A stretch of DNA of 64,000 nt from Methylococcales bacterium (GCA_028712795.1 JAQTPT010000016.1:1-64000); one strand, 5' to 3'; positions 46,117 through 55,392 are shown, counted from the stretch's first letter. The notes: generated from the letters alone by a model not told the origin. Numbers and translations are program-made.

Positions 46117-47955
46117 TTATTTTCCGAGATAAGTATAAGACGTTAAACCGGCTATCAATTCTTGTTCATAGTCTTGCCGCTGTTGCTCGCTGAGTTTACT
46201 CTTTGACAACTTTTCCCGGTAGGCCGTTTTTAATTCTTCGCCGCTGATATGCACATAGTTAAGCAAATCGCTGACATGCTCGCCTTCCTGAAAGTCATAA
46301 AAGTGATAGCCGTTGTCATCCAGTTTTATGTTAATGGAATGGGTGTCGCCAAATAAATTGTGCATATCACCGAGTATTTCCTGATACGCGCCCACCATAA
46401 AAAAACCGATAAGATAGGGCTTTTTGCTGTCGATCTCATGCAGTGGCAAGGTATTCTCAAGGTTTTGCCCGTCTATGTATTGGTCGATGCGGCCATCGGA
46501 ATCACAGGTCAAATCCTGGACAACAGCGCGACGGGCTGGTTGTTCGTTCAATCGGTGAATGGGCATGATCGGGAAGATTTGACCAATTCCCCAAATGTCG
46601 GGCATGGATTGAAACAGCGAAAAATTGCAAAAAACCTTGTCGGCAAGCTTCTCGTTCAACTCCTGCAGGATAGCCGCTTCGCTTTGCGTATTAGGGTTTA
46701 ACCGGCTTTTAATCTGCTGACAAATAAGCGCATAGTCATTCTCGGCTTTAGCAAGTTCGATGATACTCAGTTTGTCCTGAGTAAACTGAGTTCTCGCTTC
46801 AACCAAGGAAAAGTGCGCGTCATGAAAGCGCTCGACCGGATTTTGCAGGGGGGGCAACGCTTGCAATTCGGCGTTATTGGCATAGACAGACTCAGTATCG
46901 GTGACATTGGTTATCAATACCGCATGATGCGCAGTGAGCGCACGGCCTGATTCAGTGATAATGTCAGGGTGAGGCATTTGCTTTTCAGTACACATCTCAG
47001 CAAAGCTACGCACGATATTTTGGGCGTATTCATCCAGACTGTAATTGATTGACGATTCCCGGCGTGACCGGCTGCCGTCATAATCGACGCCTAAGCCGCC
47101 GCCCGCATCAATGATTTTCACCTGTGCACCCAAGCGGTGCAGCTCAACATAAAACTGTCCAGCCTCTTTCAGTGCTATTTTTATATCGTGGATATTGGCA
47201 ATTTGCGAACCCATGTGAAAGTGTAAAAGCTTCAGGCTATCCAGTAAACCGGTTTGTTTCAGGCGCTCAATCAGTTGTAGCACTTCATAGGCATGAAGAC
47301 CGAATTTGGATTTTTCGCCGCCGCTATTTTGCCATTTACCCGCACTGATACTTGAAAGCCTTACCCTCACGCCAAGTTGCGGCTTAATATCAAGACGCGC
47401 GGCTTCTTCGATAATGAGTTCAAGCTCCAGTGGCTTTTCAATCACCAGATAAAGATTCAAGCCCATTTTCAGGCCAATAAGCGCCAGCCGGATATAGGCT
47501 CTATCTTTATAGCCATTGCAAACTACAACGCCTTTAGTGGACAAAGCCATTACGGCCAGCAATTCCGGCTTGCTGCCCGCCTCCAGGCCAATATTGTCAG
47601 CCGCCAGAATACCTTCAACGACCTGGCGTTGCTGATTCACTTTGATGGGATAAACCGGCGTGTATCGCCCCTGATAGTTATTATTGGCACAGGCTTTTTG
47701 AAAAGCGCCAGAAAGCCGATTGGCCCGGTCTTTTAAAATATCGGTAAAGCGCACCAACACGGGTAATGATAAGTTTTTTTCATTGAGCGATTGGGCGATT
47801 TCAAACAAATCCAGCTCAATATCTTTATCTGAACTGGGTTTTACGCACACATGCCCACTGGAATTGATGGAATAATAGCCATCGCCCCAGTTTTTTATCG
47901 CATAAGTTTGTGCTGATTGCTCAGTTGACCAGGTTTTGCTCTGACTTAAATTCAC
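46117..47955 (-). CDS. speA: Biosynthetic arginine decarboxylase
   Basis: The protein has 612 residues. PLP-binding barrel features are Y-P-I-K-V-N-Q-Q-R-Q-V-V-E (Lys of the internal aldimine), G-L-E-A-G-S-K-P-E-L-L, H-F-H-M-G-S-Q-I and D-A-G-G-G-L-G-V-D-Y-D. The C-terminus has S-I-N-I-K-L-D-D-N-G-Y-H-F-Y. The enzyme converts arginine to agmatine for polyamine synthesis. It is a little shorter than E. coli SpeA (658) mainly at the N-terminus, but complete. Confidence 0.95.
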   Translation of the reverse strand: MNLSQSKTWSTEQSAQTYAIKNWGDGYYSINSSGHVCVKPSSDKDIELDLFEIAQSLNEKNLSLPVLVRFTDILKDRANRLSGAFQKACANNNYQGRYTPVYPIKVNQQRQVVEGILAADNIGLEAGSKPELLAVMALSTKGVVVCNGYKDRAYIRLALIGLKMGLNLYLVIEKPLELELIIEEAARLDIKPQLGVRVRLSSISAGKWQNSGGEKSKFGLHAYEVLQLIERLKQTGLLDSLKLLHFHMGSQIANIHDIKIALKEAGQFYVELHRLGAQVKIIDAGGGLGVDYDGSRSRRESSINYSLDEYAQNIVRSFAEMCTEKQMPHPDIITESGRALTAHHAVLITNVTDTESVYANNAELQALPPLQNPVERFHDAHFSLVEARTQFTQDKLSIIELAKAENDYALICQQIKSRLNPNTQSEAAILQELNEKLADKVFCNFSLFQSMPDIWGIGQIFPIMPIHRLNEQPARRAVVQDLTCDSDGRIDQYIDGQNLENTLPLHEIDSKKPYLIGFFMVGAYQEILGDMHNLFGDTHSINIKLDDNGYHFYDFQEGEHVSDLLNYVHISGEELKTAYREKLSKSKLSEQQRQDYEQELIAGLTSYTYLGK

Positions 47956-48308
47956 TTAAATCTCCGTTTAATGCCTAAATGATGCCAAATTCTAATATAA
48001 CCTGAGTTCGGGATAAATTCGGGGTTTAATCACACTTTTCGTGCCCACGCGGACGAGCCAATCAGATAGGATAGTCAACCCTTTTTGCTTACCGCTTTTA
48101 TCAGGGAATGGTGAGCAAACGATAAAGATGCTTGCTCACCCAGCGGCATCGATTAGCCATGCCGCTTGTTGGGCAATTTTAGCATTTTGATGGCTAGATA
48201 ACTCTAAATTGCTCAGTCGTTGTATTTTTCGTGCCCACAGAGCTCACCCTGATGTCTTTTGATCTTGATCAATGGGGCAAATCCATAAGGCGAGGCAGGA
48301 ACATAACA
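47956..48308. other. Spacer with two adjacent perfect hairpins
   Basis: No gene is seen in this ~350-bp spacer. GGTGAGCAA...TTGCTCACC (48110-48140) and GCGGCAT...ATGCCGC (48143-48165) are exact inverted repeats next to each other. TTTTCGTGCCCAC occurs twice (about 48037 and 48227). They may be remnants of a mobile element or a structured RNA. No T-run follows. Confidence 0.45.
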
Positions 48309-48402
48309 TAATACTGCTACCTTAAAACCGTAACCTTTTGTATTTTAATATTAAACGAATATTTCAATGAGATGAGATAGAATGATAAATATATTCATCA
48401 TT
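48309..48402. repeat. ~100-bp dispersed repeat, copy B (inverted relative to 22-125)
   Basis: Partner of copy A, in the opposite orientation. Its right end is exactly where the IS-like element starts, with the palindrome AATGATAAATATATTCATCATT at 48381-48402. Confidence 0.8.
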
Positions 48403-49473
48403 AGAGTTTATGCACAATTGGCAGAGTGGGCCATTTGCCATTGCCGGGTCTGTAGATTGACTAGCCCACAGACCGTTTGCATGACAGAAGTATAGATCAA
48501 ATGAGAACTGCGAAAGCGAGTGGCGACAATCGCCCAATTTTTCACCCAGCCAATGCAATGTTCCACCCTGACACGAACAGCACTGAGTTGAGAATTAAAC
48601 TCTTCCTGTTGCTCAGTCAGTTCTTTTCCCTTCACTTTCTTGAACGGGGTATAAACAGTCAAGCGTGGAATTTGTTGTTCGATGCCTGTTTCTGGGTTAC
48701 AAACAGTAACCAAGCTAACTTGGTCAGCCATGCCTTGATATCCTTTGTCGGCATCAACTTCGCAACCATCGGGTAATCTTTCCAAGGTTTGCACCTCATC
48801 ACTGAGTTTCTTGTCGTGCATGGCCCCTGGTGCGGAGGCACTAATAGCCAGGAGGTGATGATCGTCATCTGTCGCCCATTTGCGTTTTTATCGTGAAAGC
48901 TTTCTGCTTTCGTGAGTAATATAGCTTGCGTATTTCATTGCTCTTACCCGGACGGTACACGCGTTATTCGGTGGCATCCACCAACACACGACCGTTGGCT
49001 AATTGCTCGGATGGCAGAGTAACCAGTTTTTTTAATTCTTGATTATCTTTCATGATTTCCCATACCTCAGGACAAGGTAAAACAGCAATAATAAGCGGCA
49101 GCAAGCGACGAAGATCACGTGAGATATCACATTGCGTCTGTCCAAACATGAGTGCAATAACCAGCTGGGGGACATGTAGACGTAAATAAGACAGTACGGC
49201 CACTGTTCTCTGGGCTAGCGATTGGTCAAACTTACGCCCTGCACCAACCGCTCGTTTTCGATCATCTCGAGCATGCCTTTCCATTTCATGAGCAGGCAGT
49301 TTGGCCTCCATTTTATCAAGCATATCCCAAAACTCTTTAGCCGGAATACCTGTGAAAGCACCGATCAATGCTGGGTATTTATGTCATGTTGCCTCGTTGA
49401 ACATAGCGATCTCCTCATTTTATTTGGATGAGGTTACACCATGCACCTGTTTTGCTTATTGTGCATAAATTCT
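48403..49473 (-). mobile_element. IS5-family insertion sequence (decayed), 1071 bp
   Basis: The ends carry inverted repeats AGAGTTTATGCACAAT (48403-48418) and its near-exact inverse at 49458-49473 (AGAATTTATGCACAAT when read inward). A 3-bp ATT is present on each side (48400-48402 and 49474-49476), which fits a short target duplication. The transposase inside is broken. Confidence 0.8.
48408..49404 (-). pseudogene. IS5-type DDE transposase, with stops and frameshift
   Basis: Start ATG at 49404 (GAGGAG before it) gives M-F-N-E-A-T and then an in-frame TGA. Reading on, the frame gives H-K-Y-P-A-L-I-G-A-F-T-G and later V-L-V-D-A-T-E, which holds the first catalytic Asp, then a TAA at 48964. After about 35 more codons one extra G near 48868 shifts the frame. 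The last part has D-A-D-K-G-Y-Q-G (second Asp) and R-V-R-V-E-H-C-I-G-W (Glu). Two stops and one frameshift make it inactive. Confidence 0.85.
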
Positions 49474-49509
49474 ATTGAATGGCGAAACGCTATGCTATAC
49501 ACTTACAAG

Positions 49510-49788
49510 ATGATTAAATCATTCCAACATAAAGGCTTGAAAGATTTCTTTGAGACAGGTAGCAAGGCTGGAATAAAGCCGGATCATGCACCAAGGCTTA
49601 CACGCCAACTGTTAAGGCTGGATATTGCCAAAACCGCTAATGATGTGAATTTACCTGGCTGGCGATTGCATCAACTGTCTGGTGACCTTGCCGGCCATTA
49701 CTCAATAGTTGTTATTGGCAATTGGCGAATAACGTTCAAATTTGAAGGCGAGGATATTGTTCTTGTCGATTATCTTGATTATCACTAA
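49510..49788 (+). CDS. higB: HigB-type toxin (RelE-like mRNA interferase)
   Basis: The protein has 92 residues. I chose the ATG at 49510 because family proteins begin M-I-K-S-F-x-H-K-G-L-K-x-F-F-E-T-G-S-K-A-G, as here. The core has R-L-L-R-L-D-I-A-K-T-A-N-D-V-N-L-P-G-W-R-L-H-Q-L and I-G-N-W-R-I-T-F-K-F. HigB cuts mRNA on the ribosome when its antitoxin is lost. The antitoxin gene follows after 13 bp. The IS end is only 36 bp upstream, so the native promoter region may have been replaced. Confidence 0.9.
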   Translation: MIKSFQHKGLKDFFETGSKAGIKPDHAPRLTRQLLRLDIAKTANDVNLPGWRLHQLSGDLAGHYSIVVIGNWRITFKFEGEDIVLVDYLDYH

Positions 49789-49801
49789 GGAGCAATGCGA
49801 A

Positions 49802-50104
49802 ATGACGCAAATGTATAACCCACCACATCCAGGCGAGACATTACGTGACGATGTTTTACCCGCTCTGGAACTGACTATAACTGAAGCAGCAAAGCAGCTG
49901 GGTGTTACCCGTGCCGCACTATCCAGAATGCTGAACGGCAAGGCTGCACTATCACCAGAAATGGCCTTAAGGCTTGAAAACTGGCTAGGGATTGAAAACG
50001 GTGGCAGAGCTGATTTATGGATAAACCAGCAAGCCGCTTATGACCTTTGGAAAGCGAGGCAAGCAGGAGTTCCGAGCGTGAAACGTGCTGCTATCCCGCA
50101 TTAA
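49802..50104 (+). CDS. higA: HigA antitoxin (XRE-type HTH)
   Basis: The protein has 100 residues from the ATG at 49802, preceded by AAGGAGC. It reads P-P-H-P-G-E-T-L-R-D-D-V-L-P-A-L, then I-T-E-A-A-K-Q-L-G-V-T-R-A-A-L-S-R-M-L-N-G-K, a helix-turn-helix of the HigA family. It binds HigB and represses the pair. The order toxin-then-antitoxin is the usual higBA arrangement. Confidence 0.92.
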   Translation: MTQMYNPPHPGETLRDDVLPALELTITEAAKQLGVTRAALSRMLNGKAALSPEMALRLENWLGIENGGRADLWINQQAAYDLWKARQAGVPSVKRAAIPH

Positions 50105-50229
50105 ACCAGTCGAATGTCATCAGGCAATCGCTGGGTGCTTACCTGGCCAAGGCTAAAATCTTCTGGCAAATTAATTAGCAAGCGGTGCGGTTGGTTATTC
50201 TCAAGTGCGTCGAAAATGCGATAAAAATT

Positions 50230-50307
50230 ACAACAAAGACACGCTTCGGTTTACGAAAGGCCAATAAACGTGAGGTAAAACGTTTTGAAATCCATATCAA
50301 CCCGTAA
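50230..50307 (+). pseudogene. BrnT-like toxin remnant (C-terminal end only)
   Basis: In the frame ending TAA at 50305-50307 the sequence reads R-F-G-L-R-K-A-N-K-R-E-V-K-R-F-E, close to the conserved end of BrnT toxins. The rest of the toxin is missing: an in-frame stop lies about 45 codons upstream. It overlaps the start of the BrnA-type antitoxin by 23 bp, the usual coupling of brnTA. A minus-strand fragment (50101-50235; I-N-L-P-E-D-F-S-L-G-Q-V) also lies here and was not recognised. Confidence 0.45.
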
Positions 50308-50578
50308 TTTCTATCTGCCAACCGATGAAGAGGATGCCGCCATTAATGCTGGCATTGCTGTTGATTCGGATACCTACGAATTAAGCGATGCAGAATTTTC
50401 TCAGCTCAAGCCTCAACGTCGCCTGGGGCGTCCATTATCTGAGCAAACTAAGGAACGCATAACAATCAGATTATCGCCTGATGTTGTTTCAGCCTTTCGG
50501 GCAACTGGAGCTGGGTGGCAAACTCGCATTGATGCTGTGCTAAAGGAATGGCTAACCCAGCATCCCTCTATGCAGTAA
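50285..50578 (+). CDS. brnA: BrnA-type antitoxin
   Basis: The protein has 97 residues with a TTG start at 50285. The C-terminal part K-E-R-I-T-I-R-L-S-P-D-V-V-S-A-F-R-A-T-G-A-G-W-Q-T-R-I-D-A-V-L-K-E-W-L is the ribbon-helix-helix domain of BrnA antitoxins. An intact BrnT is absent upstream, so it is probably an orphan antitoxin, still able to bind DNA. Confidence 0.8.
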   Translation: MKSISTRNFYLPTDEEDAAINAGIAVDSDTYELSDAEFSQLKPQRRLGRPLSEQTKERITIRLSPDVVSAFRATGAGWQTRIDAVLKEWLTQHPSMQ

Positions 50579-50624
50579 TGAATTGTTCATGCTTCGAGGT
50601 GCCCACACTATCAGGCTTGAAAAC

Positions 50625-51369
50625 ATGAGTTCAAGAATCTATATGCTAATCAAGGTCTTTGACAAAGAAGAGTATGTAGATGCGTTCATCCAAAAGGGTG
50701 AGATGTTTTGCAGGACTCTTGGTGACTTTAAGAAGATCATAGATGATTATGTAAGAGGCGATGCTTATGAAGCTGTTACAGATTGGCATCAACCTGACCA
50801 AATAACTTTAACCTTCTCATACAAAGATAATGATGGTGTGGAACACTCGTTTCCGGCCGAAGGTTTAGGCGGTCCCGTTGTGATGCAGAACAATGGATAT
50901 GATTTCCTGAATCTATACTGTATGTATGCTGTAAAAGTTCCAGAATTTGAAGAATCCTATGAGACTGAAGACGAAAGAGTAAGCGTTGTTGAAAAAAAAT
51001 GCCATGCTCAAAGAAAGGAGCACCTTAAGTGAAGAGGTACTATCTTTAGGTGAATTTTCAGTGGTTGTCTATCAAGTTGAAGATTTCATATATAGAGTCA
51101 AGCAAGCTGCTAAATCACAGAGTTTAGCCTGTTGGAATGGGTCAATTAAATATTATGACCCGGATACTTTTCATGGAAGCTTTAAAGAGCTAGAAGCTGT
51201 TTTCAGGAAGAGAAATATTTACGCACACCAAAATGAATACCGTTTTGTTTTTGGTTCTCATGAGCCAGATGGTGTAAAAACGATTAGAGTGGGTTCCTTA
51301 GATGGAATTGCTTTCAAAGTTCCCACCAAGGAGATTAATGACCGGGTTCATATAAAATTGGTTGAGTAA
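50625..51369 (+). pseudogene. Unknown protein gene split by a frameshift in an A8 run
   Basis: The first frame (from ATG 50625, M-S-S-R-I-Y-M-L-I-K-V-F) runs to 51032. The second frame (50986-51369) continues the same protein after an A8 tract (about 50992-50999), since E-R-V-S-V-V-E-K joins naturally to N-A-M-L-K-E-R-S-T-L. The full product would have ~245 residues. No domain recognised. The joined C-terminal part has R-K-R-N-I-Y-A-H-Q-N-E-Y-R-F-V-F-G. The frameshift may be a true mutation, a slippage site or a sequencing error. Confidence 0.65.
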
Positions 51370-51462
51370 TCATACAAGGGTGGGCAAAGCTTTTCTGCCC
51401 GTCACCACATGATGAGATTATAATTTTGGTGTTGTAAACTTCGTTAATAAATGGGAATAGCC

Positions 51463-52047
51463 ATGAACTTTAACCCCGCACAGCAGCAGATAATCGAAGC
51501 AGAGTATTTACAAGGCGAGCTGCTTGCAGAAACCAAGCATGAATATATTGATGGTCAAGTCCATGCAATGGCTGGCGCGAGTGAAAATCATAACTTGCTG
51601 TCAGTTAATATGGCGAGTGAATTAAGGAATCGATTAAAAGGCACGCCATGTAGAACCTTTATGGCGGATATGAAAGTTAAAGTTGGGTCCAATTTTTTTT
51701 ATCCAGATGTAATGGTGGTTTGTCAGGAAGATAATGACAGCGAGTATTACAAAACTGCGCCTGTTATTATTGTTGAAGTTTTATCTAAATCGACCCGGCG
51801 CTTTGACCAGACAGACAAACGTTTGCGTTGTCAAAGAATCCCCACACTGGAAGAATATGTTTTAATCGAACAGGATAAGGGAGAAATCCAGGTTTTTAGT
51901 AAAAAAGACCAATGGCAATCCTTTTATTATTATCTGGGCGACGAAATTACTTTTTCTTCATTAGGTGTAACGGTGCTGGTCGAAGATATTTACTATCAAG
52001 TCAACAATGAGGATGTGCTTGATTTTTTGCGGGAAAAAAGTGCGTAA
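51463..52047 (+). CDS. Uma2 family (DUF820) putative endonuclease
   Basis: The protein has 194 residues from the ATG at 51463 (GGGA before it). The PD-(D/E)xK-like core is Y-P-D-V-M-V-V-C followed by P-V-I-I-V-E-V-L-S-K-S-T, then I-P-T-L-E-E-Y-V-L-I-E-Q. The upstream part G-E-L-L-A-E-T-K-H-E-Y-I-D-G-Q-V-H-A-M-A-G is conserved in DUF820. These proteins are common in cyanobacteria and some proteobacteria; function unknown. Placed as accessory cargo next to the TA genes. Confidence 0.85.
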   Translation: MNFNPAQQQIIEAEYLQGELLAETKHEYIDGQVHAMAGASENHNLLSVNMASELRNRLKGTPCRTFMADMKVKVGSNFFYPDVMVVCQEDNDSEYYKTAPVIIVEVLSKSTRRFDQTDKRLRCQRIPTLEEYVLIEQDKGEIQVFSKKDQWQSFYYYLGDEITFSSLGVTVLVEDIYYQVNNEDVLDFLREKSA

Positions 52048-52084
52048 TGCAGTTTATGCTTCGCTAATGTAATGACTGATAAAT

Positions 52085-52101
52085 GGTGCGCACAGCGCAC
52101 C
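52085..52101. repeat. REP palindrome 6 (upstream of ruvC)
   Basis: GGTGCGC-ACA-GCGCACC, the same GGTGC...GCACC core as the REPs around the transposase at 20146. It shows the family is dispersed. Confidence 0.75.
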
Positions 52102-52121
52102 CTACCATTGATTAATATCTG

Positions 52122-52622
52122 ATGAGAATTTTAGGGATAGACCCCGGTTCAAGACTGACCGGATACGGAATAATCGAAGACTCGCCGCAAGGCTATAAAT
52201 ACATAGCTAGCGGCAGCATTCGGATTAAGGCTGATTATTTTCCGGATCGGCTCAAGCAAATTTTTGACGGGATTTTAGAAATTGTTGATAACTATCAGCC
52301 TGATCAAATGGCGATAGAACAGGTCTTTATGCATAAAAATGCGGATTCTGCACTTAAACTGGGCCAAGCTCGCGGCGCGGCAATTTGCGCGGTACAAACC
52401 AAAGGCTTGCCCGTGTTTGAATATGCAGCCCGGCAAGTCAAGCAGGCTGTGGTGGGAAAAGGCGCAGCCGATAAAATTCAGGTTCAACACATGGTGAAAA
52501 TATTGTTAAATGTTCAAGGCGAGTTGTCTTTGGATGCCAGTGATGCTTTGGGCATAGGGATTTGTCATGCGCATTATCAGCAAACGGCAGCAATGCTTGG
52601 CAAACAAGGTTTGGTCAGATGA
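52122..52622 (+). CDS. ruvC: Holliday junction resolvase RuvC
   Basis: The protein has 166 residues. Catalytic acids are visible: D7 in M-R-I-L-G-I-D-P-G, E66 in M-A-I-E-Q-V-F, D138/D141 in S-L-D-A-S-D-A-L. It cuts Holliday junctions symmetrically with the RuvAB motor. It overlaps ruvA by 4 bp (ATGA), an operon arrangement. Confidence 0.97.
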   Translation: MRILGIDPGSRLTGYGIIEDSPQGYKYIASGSIRIKADYFPDRLKQIFDGILEIVDNYQPDQMAIEQVFMHKNADSALKLGQARGAAICAVQTKGLPVFEYAARQVKQAVVGKGAADKIQVQHMVKILLNVQGELSLDASDALGIGICHAHYQQTAAMLGKQGLVR

Positions 52623-53224
52623 TCGGTTTTTTACGCGGTAAACTGGTGCATAAAGCGCCCCCCTTTTTAGTGCTTGACGTTCAGGGCGTTGGTTACGAAG
52701 TGGAAGCGCCGATGACGACTTTTTATGATCTGCCCTCAATCAACGAAGAGATAAAATTGCACACCCATCTTGTGGTCCGGGAGGATGCCCATATTTTATT
52801 CGGCTTTTCTAAAGAAGCTGACCGGACTCTATTCAGAACGCTGATTAAAGTGAGCGGTGTTGGTCCCAAGCTGGCCTTGACGATTTTATCAGGACAAAGC
52901 GCGGAAGAGTTTCACCGTTGCATTCATAATAACGATACGCTGGCATTGGTAAGGTTGCCCGGTGTTGGCAAAAAGACTGCGGAACGCCTGGTTATTGAAA
53001 TGCGTGACAGGTTGCCGGATTTGGGTGATTCAACTATGAGCGGTACCGGTAAATCAGGCGCATCTATTCCAGCAGCCGGCAACGCTAAACAGGAAGCTAT
53101 CAGTGCCTTATGTTCATTGGGCTACAAGCCGCTGGATGCCAGTAAAATGGTGCAAAGCATCAGTGCTGAAGGCAAAAGTTGTGAAGATATTATCAGGCTG
53201 GCATTGCAAGGCGCGGCCAGATGA
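52619..53224 (+). CDS. ruvA: Holliday junction DNA helicase subunit RuvA
   Basis: The protein has 201 residues from the ATG at 52619 (M-I-G-F-L-R-G-K-L), which overlaps the ruvC stop. Three domains follow: the OB-fold N-terminus, the helix-hairpin-helix repeat ([24 protein letters not shown]), and the C-terminal domain that binds RuvB ([13 protein letters not shown]). It holds the four-way junction for RuvB. The next gene overlaps by 4 bp. Confidence 0.97.
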   Translation: MIGFLRGKLVHKAPPFLVLDVQGVGYEVEAPMTTFYDLPSINEEIKLHTHLVVREDAHILFGFSKEADRTLFRTLIKVSGVGPKLALTILSGQSAEEFHRCIHNNDTLALVRLPGVGKKTAERLVIEMRDRLPDLGDSTMSGTGKSGASIPAAGNAKQEAISALCSLGYKPLDASKMVQSISAEGKSCEDIIRLALQGAAR

Positions 53225-54255
53225 TTGAAAGCGATCGACTGATAACGGCCCGCAGCAATACCGATGAAGAGCGGCAAGACCGCGCCATTCGCCCCAAACG
53301 TTTAGCTGACTATGTCGGGCAAAAGGAATTGCGTGCGCAAATGGAGATTTTTATCCAGGCGGCAACAGCTCGTCAGGAAGCTTTGGATCATGTGTTGATT
53401 TTTGGCCCTCCCGGATTGGGTAAAACAACACTGGCCAATATCATCGCAGCCGAAATGTGTGTTAAAATTCGCCAGACTTCAGGTCCAGTGCTGGATAAGG
53501 CGGGCGATCTGGCAGCATTGCTGACTAATCTTGAAGCCCATGACGTGTTGTTTATTGATGAAATACACCGATTGAGTCCTGCGGTTGAAGAAATTCTCTA
53601 TCCGGCCATGGAAGATTATCAACTGGATCTTATGATTGGTGAAGGACCCGCCGCCCGATCCATCAAACTCGACTTGCCGCCGTTTACCCTGGTTGGCGCG
53701 ACGACCCGCGCCGGTTTGCTGACGTCTCCTTTGCGTGATCGCTTCGGCATCGTGCATCGATTGGAATTTTACACAGTGGATGAACTGGCCAGTATTGCCA
53801 ACCGTTCGGCCAAAGTTTTGGGGATTGCCATGGAGCAGAAGGGGGCGTATGAGATTGCCCGGCGTTCTCGAGGTACACCCAGAATTGCCAACAGATTGTT
53901 ACGGCGCGTACGCGACTATGCAGAGGTAAAAGGCAATGGAATCATTACCGAAGAGCTATCCATTCAGGCTCTGGACATGTTGAGAGTGGATAGTAACGGG
54001 TTTGACGCACTGGATCGCAAACTGTTAATGACGATGATTGAAAATTTTGCCGGTGGCCCGGTAGGGCTTGACACACTGGCGGCCGCCATCAGTGAAGAAC
54101 GCGGTACGATTGAAGATGTATTGGAGCCGTATTTGTTGCAACAAGGTTTTATTATGCGCACACCCCGTGGACGTGTTGTCACCCGAAACGCGTACCTCCA
54201 TTTTGGCTTGCAGCCACCGAAACAAATAGGGTTGTCCGAGGATTTGTTTGATTAA
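53221..54255 (+). CDS. ruvB: Holliday junction branch migration ATPase RuvB
   Basis: The protein has 344 residues. [11 protein letters not shown], Walker A G-P-P-G-L-G-K-T (62-69), Walker [10 protein letters not shown], sensor [18 protein letters not shown], and the winged-helix end [10 protein letters not shown] are all present. It drives branch migration as a hexameric motor. The overlap with ruvA (4 bp) shows operon translation. Confidence 0.98.
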   Translation: MIESDRLITARSNTDEERQDRAIRPKRLADYVGQKELRAQMEIFIQAATARQEALDHVLIFGPPGLGKTTLANIIAAEMCVKIRQTSGPVLDKAGDLAALLTNLEAHDVLFIDEIHRLSPAVEEILYPAMEDYQLDLMIGEGPAARSIKLDLPPFTLVGATTRAGLLTSPLRDRFGIVHRLEFYTVDELASIANRSAKVLGIAMEQKGAYEIARRSRGTPRIANRLLRRVRDYAEVKGNGIITEELSIQALDMLRVDSNGFDALDRKLLMTMIENFAGGPVGLDTLAAAISEERGTIEDVLEPYLLQQGFIMRTPRGRVVTRNAYLHFGLQPPKQIGLSEDLFD

Positions 54256-54314
54256 TGCGGGGCGCGCTGTGCGTACCTTATCCATTCGGTTTTCGCGCCT
54301 TAACTATATGACTA

Positions 54315-54725
54315 ATGAAAATTAAGAAATTTATCTGGCCAATCCGCGTTTATTATGAGGACACCGATGCAGGCGGCGTGGTGTTTCATTCCAATTACAT
54401 CAATTTTTTTGAACGGGCGAGAACGGAAATGCTCAGGGCGATGGGTTGTGAGCAGGATGAACTTACGGCCAATGAAGGCATCATTTTTGTCGTGCGATCC
54501 GTTCAGGTCGATTATTTGAGTCCTGCACGCTTTAATGAACTGCTACAGGTTAGCGCCGAGGTGACTCTCGCTAAAAAAGTCAGCCTTACTTTTGAACAAC
54601 AGATTACACGAGGCGATGTTGTTTTATGCACAAGCATCATTCGCATTGCCTGTTTGGATGCCAAGACCCTGCGTCCCAAAGCGATTCCTGAAAATTTACT
54701 AGAGCTGTTAAAGAATGAACACTGA
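54315..54725 (+). CDS. ybgC: Tol-Pal-associated acyl-CoA thioesterase YbgC
   Basis: The protein has 136 residues, hot-dog fold. Y-Y-E-D-T-D-A-G-G-V-V-F-H-S-N-Y carries the catalytic Asp, and F-E-R-A-R-T-E-M-L-R follows. It is the standard first gene of tol-pal in gammaproteobacteria. It overlaps tolQ by 11 bp. It likely acts on short acyl-CoA; its exact role with Tol-Pal is unsettled. Confidence 0.95.
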   Translation: MKIKKFIWPIRVYYEDTDAGGVVFHSNYINFFERARTEMLRAMGCEQDELTANEGIIFVVRSVQVDYLSPARFNELLQVSAEVTLAKKVSLTFEQQITRGDVVLCTSIIRIACLDAKTLRPKAIPENLLELLKNEH

Positions 54726-55392
54726 TTTATCCATTTTCCACTTAATCAAAGAAGCCAGTTTTGTTGTCCAATTCGTCATGTTGTTATTGTTGATAGCTTC
54801 TGTTGCATCGTGGACGTTTATCTTTTCCAAGCGCAAGGAGCTTAACCGGGCGATTGAAATTACTGACGAGTTTGAAGAGCAATTTTGGTCGGGTATCGCA
54901 CTTACCGATCTTTACAGGAAACTGGCGGCAAAGGATTTCGAGCCGGAAGGCATAGAGAAGATCTTTTTGGCGGGGTATAAGGAATTTTCCCGGATGCGGC
55001 AAACTGGCAATGTTGAACCCGCTGTGCAGGTGGAAAGTGCGCAGCGGGTTATGCGAATCGAATTGTCACGTGAATTGGAACGATTGGACGAACATTTGGC
55101 TTTTCTTGCCACAGTTGGCTCAACCAGCCCTTATGTTGGATTGTTTGGCACGGTATGGGGAATTATGAATTCCTTCATGTCACTGGGCAATGTTAAGCAG
55201 GCGACACTGGCTCAGGTAGCACCTGGCATTGCCGAAGCATTGATTGCGACCGCTTTTGGCCTATTTGCCGCGATACCTGCCGTGGTAGCTTATAACCGGT
55301 TTTCTACCCGGTTGGACAGACTGACAGGCCGGTATGAATTGTTCGTCGAGGAGTTTGTTGTTTTGTTGCAAAGACAGGCGCACAGCAAATGA
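54715..55392 (+). CDS. tolQ: Tol-Pal motor subunit TolQ
   Basis: The protein has 225 residues. Three membrane segments are visible: V-V-Q-F-V-M-L-L-L-L-I-A-S-V-A-S-W near residue 20, and two in the C-terminal half (L-A-F-L-A-T-V-G-S-T-S-P-Y-V-G-L-F-G-T-V-W-G-I-M and A-L-I-A-T-A-F-G-L-F-A-A-I-P-A-V). TolQ and TolR form the proton-driven motor for outer-membrane constriction. It overlaps tolR by 4 bp. Confidence 0.97.
   Translation: MNTDLSIFHLIKEASFVVQFVMLLLLIASVASWTFIFSKRKELNRAIEITDEFEEQFWSGIALTDLYRKLAAKDFEPEGIEKIFLAGYKEFSRMRQTGNVEPAVQVESAQRVMRIELSRELERLDEHLAFLATVGSTSPYVGLFGTVWGIMNSFMSLGNVKQATLAQVAPGIAEALIATAFGLFAAIPAVVAYNRFSTRLDRLTGRYELFVEEFVVLLQRQAHSK

Noticed and set aside
50101-50235. Minus-strand fragment I-N-L-P-E-D-F-S-L-G-Q-V-S-T-Q-R-L overlapping the higA stop
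   Set aside because: No start codon, ~43 codons, not recognised; mentioned under the BrnT remnant only.
54258-54280. Seventh REP after ruvB (GGGGCGCGCTGTGCGTACC)
   Set aside because: The stem is imperfect compared with the other copies; may be a decayed REP but not firm enough.
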